64,000 bases of DNA, from assembly GCA_964633285.1 (NCBI GenBank), contig CAZWGA010000022.1:16240-80239 (forward strand). Reading direction: 5' to 3'. A program made the position numbers and the translations under genes. Source of the stretch: 20CM-2-55-15 sp964633285 (GTDB lineage Bacteria > Acidobacteriota > Terriglobia > 20CM-2-55-15). A model generated the notes under the pieces. It worked only from the letters and a program-made list of their open reading frames with translations. It was not told where the DNA came from and did not search any database. This document shows positions 60,145 to 64,000 of this stretch, one piece after another. The number at the start of each line of letters is the position of its first letter. The first letter of the stretch is position 1.

Positions 60145-62595
60145 CTACATTCTGAAACGCAGGCCGCCGATGGCCCACGCGGAGGGAGACAGGAAGCCGT
60201 CTTCGTAATAGTGCCGGTTGAAAATGTTCTCGATCTTCCCGTATACCTCCACCTTTCGTTCGCCCACTGAAAGCGTGTAGCTGAACACGGCATCGGCTTT
60301 GACCGGCCCATCGAAGACCAGCCGCCGGCCGGCCGCGCCAAACGGAGAGAGCGAATATTTGCCCGCAGCAAAAAGATCGAACGTGACGTTGAAGCGGTTC
60401 GCGATCCATTGCGTCACTGTGAACGTGAACATGTGATCGGAAAGCCCCGGCGCTTTATAAAAATTCGGCGAGATCGTTGGAGTGCGTGAGTCCGAATTGG
60501 TGTACGTGTATGCGGCCCGAAGATGTGTGTTTGCCGTAGGAGCAATCTGTCCGCTCAACTCCACGCCGCGAGCGATACCGGCTCCATGCTTGCCGGTTAC
60601 GAGATCGGTGCCGTTTCGATATCCGCCGAACCGTTTGAACGGATCGGTTGCAGCAGGAAATGTTGCGAAGTCGAAAACGATCGTTTCTCGAAGGTCGGTA
60701 TAGAACCAGGTGCCGGCGAGTTGCAGTTTCGAATCGAGGAGCCATTGATCGATGCCGCCATCCACGGCGATCGCCCGTTCCGGCTTAAGGCGCGGATCGC
60801 CGTAGTACGAAAACGATCTCGAGAAGGACGAGAAGGAACCGCCAAAACGTTCGTAGGGTGATGGAGATCGAAAACTGTTTCCGGCATGGGCGCGCAGTTT
60901 CGTGTGTGTGCCTCTGAAGAAATACGCGGCTGCGGCGTCGCCCGTGTAAGCATTCGTCGTATCGATGGCGACGCCGGCATATGGACTCAGCGTCGAGCCC
61001 GAGAACTCCGGTGTTGTCAGTGTGAAGTGTTGAGCACGGCCGCCCACGTTCAAGAGCAGCCGGCCGTCAACGAGGCGAATCTGATCCTGCGCGAAAACCG
61101 CATGATTCTTCTGCTCGAGATCGGTCGAGTTTACCGGTGGTGTGGGACTGTTGTCCGTTGAAAAACTGAAATACGTTTCGCGCTCGAATTCATATCCGGC
61201 TGTCAACAGATTGTGAGAGCCCGCGCGCTGGTCCAGCCTGGCCTGGATCGAATCGGTTCGTCCATTGAACTTACTGACGTTGGGGAATGCCGGTTCGAAC
61301 GCTCCGGGTCCGGCGGGGCCATTCAGGTGTTTTCGCATTGTGCTTACGCCCGAATATGCCACGCGATAGGACGTGCCCGGAGAAATCTGATGTTCAATCG
61401 TGACCACTCCCGTCAGAAAATCGGAAGCTCGCCTGCCGTCTGGATCGATCTGGCCTGGAATGAAAGTCGCATTACCTGCATCAAAGGGCTGCCGCCGTTC
61501 GAAGCGTTCGAGTTGTGATGTCGGCAACGCTATCGCGGGAACAGGTCCGGTCGCCGGAAAGTTTGCGAGGATCGCGGGAGTGAACGCCGGGCTCTCTGTC
61601 GTCGCCACGTATCCATTGCCCCACCAAAGCCGGCCTGTGACCGACAAGCCCGGGGCGAAGGTGTATTTCGCGGAGCCCTGAGTTGATGAGTTTCGATAAA
61701 TCATGCCGTCGCGCACGCCTTTGGTCACGTTCAAGTGCGACGCGCTGCCGCTATAAGTGAAACGATCGGCGGCAAGACCGCCGCCAACGCCAGCGACGGT
61801 TCTAATCATTCCGAGTCCGCCGCCCTCCGCGCGAAATTCTCCGTGAGTGCGTCCGCCGCCTGTTCGTGACGCGATGTTTAGAATTCCGGCCAGTGCATTA
61901 CTTCCATACAAAGATGAGCCTGACCCGCGCATGAATTCGATCCGGTCGGTATCGACGACGGTCATGTCCTCGAGAAACGCAGTGGCATCGGCCTGAGGAC
62001 TCCCCGCATCGCGGAACCGCATGCCATCGACAAGCAACGCCGTATCCTGATTGCGAAGTCCGCGGCTGCGGATGGTGGTGAAACTTCCAGGTCCTTCGTT
62101 CTGCTTGACTCGAATTCCCGGAAGATTCCGAACGGACTCTCCAATCGATAATTCGTCGCGCAGCGCGATTTCGGCGGCGTTGATCACATCCACAGACTTC
62201 GCGATTTCTTCCGCTGCAGCCGCCGTGTTCGATGCGGTGACCGCGATCTCGTACGTCTTGCCGGAGATTTCAAGTGTTACGTCCGCATTCTGGTCTCCCC
62301 GCACGGAGATTTCTTTCAGGGCGGTAAGCGCGCCGGCGGAGGCGTCCGCCTCGAGCAGATAATCGCCGGGCGCGAGATCGCGGAAGACGAATTCACCTTC
62401 CGCGGAACTGAGCATGGTTCGCGATTCTCTGCTCTTGCGCTCAAAGAGACGGAGTTCGGCCTGAGCCACGCGCTTCCCCTGTGGATCGAGGATGCGGCCG
62501 CTCAACGTGTCCGCAAATAGTGATACCGATGAAATGGAAACGAACAGAAAGAAACAGGCTGCGCGGCAAAGCCACGCCCGACGTGGTGTAAACAT
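60145..62595 (-). CDS. BtuB-like TonB-dependent cobalamin receptor
   Basis: An 816-residue outer-membrane receptor. Signal peptide ACFFLFVSISSVSLFAD, then a carboxypeptidase-regulatory-like domain (LSGRILDPQGKRVAQAELRL), a plug (TIRSRGLRNQDTALLVDGMR and RIEFMRGSGSSLYGSNALAG) and a beta barrel ending FLSPSAWAIGGLRFRM. ATG 62595 has GAGGGAAGG at the right spacing. The cobalamin riboswitch lies just upstream and the next genes encode a diheme cytochrome and a BtuF-like lipoprotein, which makes cobalamin or a corrinoid the likely ligand. Confidence 0.92.
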   Translation of the reverse strand: MFTPRRAWLCRAACFFLFVSISSVSLFADTLSGRILDPQGKRVAQAELRLFERKSRESRTMLSSAEGEFVFRDLAPGDYLLEADASAGALTALKEISVRGDQNADVTLEISGKTYEIAVTASNTAAAAEEIAKSVDVINAAEIALRDELSIGESVRNLPGIRVKQNEGPGSFTTIRSRGLRNQDTALLVDGMRFRDAGSPQADATAFLEDMTVVDTDRIEFMRGSGSSLYGSNALAGILNIASRTGGGRTHGEFRAEGGGLGMIRTVAGVGGGLAADRFTYSGSASHLNVTKGVRDGMIYRNSSTQGSAKYTFAPGLSVTGRLWWGNGYVATTESPAFTPAILANFPATGPVPAIALPTSQLERFERRQPFDAGNATFIPGQIDPDGRRASDFLTGVVTIEHQISPGTSYRVAYSGVSTMRKHLNGPAGPGAFEPAFPNVSKFNGRTDSIQARLDQRAGSHNLLTAGYEFERETYFSFSTDNSPTPPVNSTDLEQKNHAVFAQDQIRLVDGRLLLNVGGRAQHFTLTTPEFSGSTLSPYAGVAIDTTNAYTGDAAAAYFFRGTHTKLRAHAGNSFRSPSPYERFGGSFSSFSRSFSYYGDPRLKPERAIAVDGGIDQWLLDSKLQLAGTWFYTDLRETIVFDFATFPAATDPFKRFGGYRNGTDLVTGKHGAGIARGVELSGQIAPTANTHLRAAYTYTNSDSRTPTISPNFYKAPGLSDHMFTFTVTQWIANRFNVTFDLFAAGKYSLSPFGAAGRRLVFDGPVKADAVFSYTLSVGERKVEVYGKIENIFNRHYYEDGFLSPSAWAIGGLRFRM

Positions 62596-62617
62596 GGTGC
62601 CTTCCCTCGAAGGTTAT

Positions 62618-62762
62618 TCCCCCGTGAGGTGTCCTGACTTGACGACTGAGGTCTGAAGTTCGCCTTCCCGCCTTTCGGCAGTGGCTGTAGCGGAGATGTC
62701 GTCTCACAGTTGCGGGGCAGTAGCGGATTTGAACCGCTTTCCCTCAATCGGAGTACGGTTGA
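62618..62762 (-). promoter_or_regulatory. Cobalamin riboswitch
   Basis: The minus strand carries the conserved parts in order: GGGAA then GGTTCAAATCC, GCCCCGCAACTGT, GCCACTG, GGGAAGGCG and AGTCAGGACACC, the core of adenosylcobalamin-type riboswitches. It ends about 25 bases before the BtuB-like start, whose ribosome binding site could be sequestered. It should repress the receptor-cytochrome-btuF run when B12 is plentiful. The GGTTCAAATCC part resembles a tRNA T-loop but there is no tRNA here. Confidence 0.93.
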
Positions 62763-62820
62763 ATTTTCGCGGCGTATATTATCATGCCTTGTGCGTGGGG
62801 GGGGCGGCCCTGATTAAAAG

Positions 62821-63996
62821 ATGCAACTTCCAGAGTATGTGCCTCGAGAAGAATTAGAACGACGGTGGGCGCGCGTACGCCAATTCATGAACTGCGATGC
62901 GCTCGTGATTGTGCAGAGCGTCGATCAGTATTATTTGGCCGGTACGGTTCAGAACGGCCTGCTCTGGTTTCCACGCGAAGGCGAACCATTGCTGGCTGTG
63001 CGCAAAAGCTATGCGCGCGCGAAGACGGAGTCTGCGGTCAAGAATGTGGTTCCGCTGAAAACCTATTCGGAATTGTCTGCTTTGATTCCGAATCCAGGCG
63101 ACACGATCGGCTTCGAGCTCGACATCATGCCCGTGGCGACTTATCAGCAGATCTCCAAACATTTTTCGAGATCGAAAATCGTGGATGGCTCCATGCCCGT
63201 CCGACAGGCCCGCGCTGTGAAGACCGAATATGAAATCGAATGCATTCGCCGCGCTGCCGCCCAGCTCGACAAGATGTTCCTGGATATTCCGTCGCAGCTT
63301 CACGAAGGCCTCGCCGAGTTCGAACTGGCGGCGCGGATGGAATATGTGATGCGCATGGAAGGCCATCAAGGCCTCACGCGAGTCCGTCGTTTCAACATGG
63401 AGATGTTCTATGGCGCCGTTTCGTTCGGAGAGACCGCGTCTTATCCGCACGCTTTCGACGGCCCTGTCGGCGTGCGCGGCCTTTATCCCGCCGTTCCTGC
63501 AATGGGCAGCCGCCGCGTCTTGAAAAAGAATGAACCCGTGATGATCGATGTATGCGGCGGATATGCCGGATATATTTCGGACGGCTCGCGCACGTACTCG
63601 CTGGGGTCCGTATCCCGGCAGATGAAGGATACGCATCAGTTCATTCTGGAATTGAACGGCTGGATCGAGGAGCAGATGCGGCCGGGAAACATCCCGAGCC
63701 GGATTTATCAGGATATTCTCGACCGCGTTGCGAAGACATCGTTTGCCGCGCATTTCATGGGAGCCGGCGAGAATCAGGTACGGTTCGTGGCTCACAGCGT
63801 TGGTTTGGAGCTGGATGAGATTCCGGTGATTGCTCCGAAATTCGATACTCCGCTCGAAGCCGGTAACGTGTTTGCCGTAGAACCGAAAGTGTTCTATCCC
63901 GGACTTGGCGGTGTGGGCACGGAAAATACGTACGTCATCACGGACCAAGGAGCCGAAAGGCTGACGGTCTGCCCGCAGGAAATCTACGAAATATAA
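62821..63996 (+). CDS. M24 family (Xaa-Pro) aminopeptidase-like protein
   Basis: A 391-residue pita-bread-fold protein. Residues 1-130 form the creatinase/prolidase N-terminal domain (ALVIVQSVDQYYLAGTVQNG). The metal ligands of M24 proteins are seen in order: Asp in VMIDVCGGYAGYISDGSRTY, His in VAHSVGLELDEIP, Glu in FAVEPKVFYPG and Glu in GTENTYVIT. It probably removes N-terminal residues before proline or a related group. The gene is complete; its TAA ends 4 bases from the window edge. Divergent from the cobalamin operon. Confidence 0.88.
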   Translation: MQLPEYVPREELERRWARVRQFMNCDALVIVQSVDQYYLAGTVQNGLLWFPREGEPLLAVRKSYARAKTESAVKNVVPLKTYSELSALIPNPGDTIGFELDIMPVATYQQISKHFSRSKIVDGSMPVRQARAVKTEYEIECIRRAAAQLDKMFLDIPSQLHEGLAEFELAARMEYVMRMEGHQGLTRVRRFNMEMFYGAVSFGETASYPHAFDGPVGVRGLYPAVPAMGSRRVLKKNEPVMIDVCGGYAGYISDGSRTYSLGSVSRQMKDTHQFILELNGWIEEQMRPGNIPSRIYQDILDRVAKTSFAAHFMGAGENQVRFVAHSVGLELDEIPVIAPKFDTPLEAGNVFAVEPKVFYPGLGGVGTENTYVITDQGAERLTVCPQEIYEI

Positions 63997-64000
63997 GCTA

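Noticed and set aside
62725..62745. GGTTCAAATCC on the minus strand looks like a tRNA T-arm
   Set aside because: It is part of the conserved cobalamin riboswitch core (GGGAA, then this, then GCCCCGCAACTGT). No acceptor or anticodon arms surround it.

Overview
The window is a 64 kb stretch of bacterial chromosome with moderate-to-high GC, interrupted once by a 100-N scaffold gap (412..511), so it comes from a draft, probably metagenome-derived, assembly. Gene content points to an uncultured Acidobacteriota bacterium, probably from soil. The clues are two very large Oar-type TonB receptors with a carboxypeptidase-like plug, a DUF885 hydrolase, an S9 peptidase, a PHM-like cytochrome, a CarD regulator and many family-level matches to acidobacterial proteins. 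The class cannot be fixed from the sequence alone. I found no rRNA, tRNA, CRISPR array, prophage or complete insertion sequence.

Layout. Positions 1-600 hold the tail of a luciferase-family (DUF5519-like) gene and a dienelactone hydrolase cut by the gap. From 0.7 to 5 kb are a comM/ORF6N/hypothetical cassette, a small W/P-rich protein, a Nudix protein with a degraded box, fabH and a ferredoxin. From 18.0 down to 5.5 kb a tightly packed minus-strand run of 14 genes (flippase-like protein, nrdR, hsp20, lon, thiL, hypothetical, acyl-CoA dehydrogenase, meaB, mce, mtnP, CPBP protease, mgtC, dapF-like, ypdA-like), often with 4-bp overlaps, mixes housekeeping, propionate/methylmalonyl-CoA and proteostasis functions. 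From 18.1 to 23.6 kb the plus strand carries an ECF sigma factor, a zinc anti-sigma factor and four small membrane/zinc/DUF4097 proteins. These are followed by a shikimate kinase remnant, a secreted unknown and ccdA. Next come an APC permease, nadB and a Phd/VapC pair.

From 27 to 51 kb lies a catabolic island. It has two Oar receptors, an S9 (DPP4-like) peptidase, DUF5695, GH127, GH31 and GH115 glycosidase-like proteins, DUF885, proline dehydrogenase and a cytochrome c/copper-monooxygenase-like fusion. The mixture of arabinosidase, glucuronidase, peptidase and proline catabolism suggests use of a plant proline-rich glycoprotein or hemicellulose, but that is inference. From 51 to 57 kb are a patatin, an RsbW-like kinase/STAS pair, aroA, a CNNM/CorC protein, carD, a short GT9 and a methyltransferase. 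The window ends with a cobalamin-riboswitch operon (BtuB-like receptor, diheme cytochrome c, BtuF-like lipoprotein) and an M24 aminopeptidase. Cobalamin uptake fits the B12-linked meaB/mce genes upstream.

The most unusual non-coding structure is a dispersed palindromic element. It has two long copies (33.45 and 56.95 kb), each with about 44-47 bp inverted arms around a 71-bp core. The core is in opposite orientation relative to the shared outer flank. A diverged third palindrome sits at 38.7 kb. Other notable points are a DapF homologue with serine at both positions of the catalytic cysteines, and a shikimate kinase that has lost its middle.
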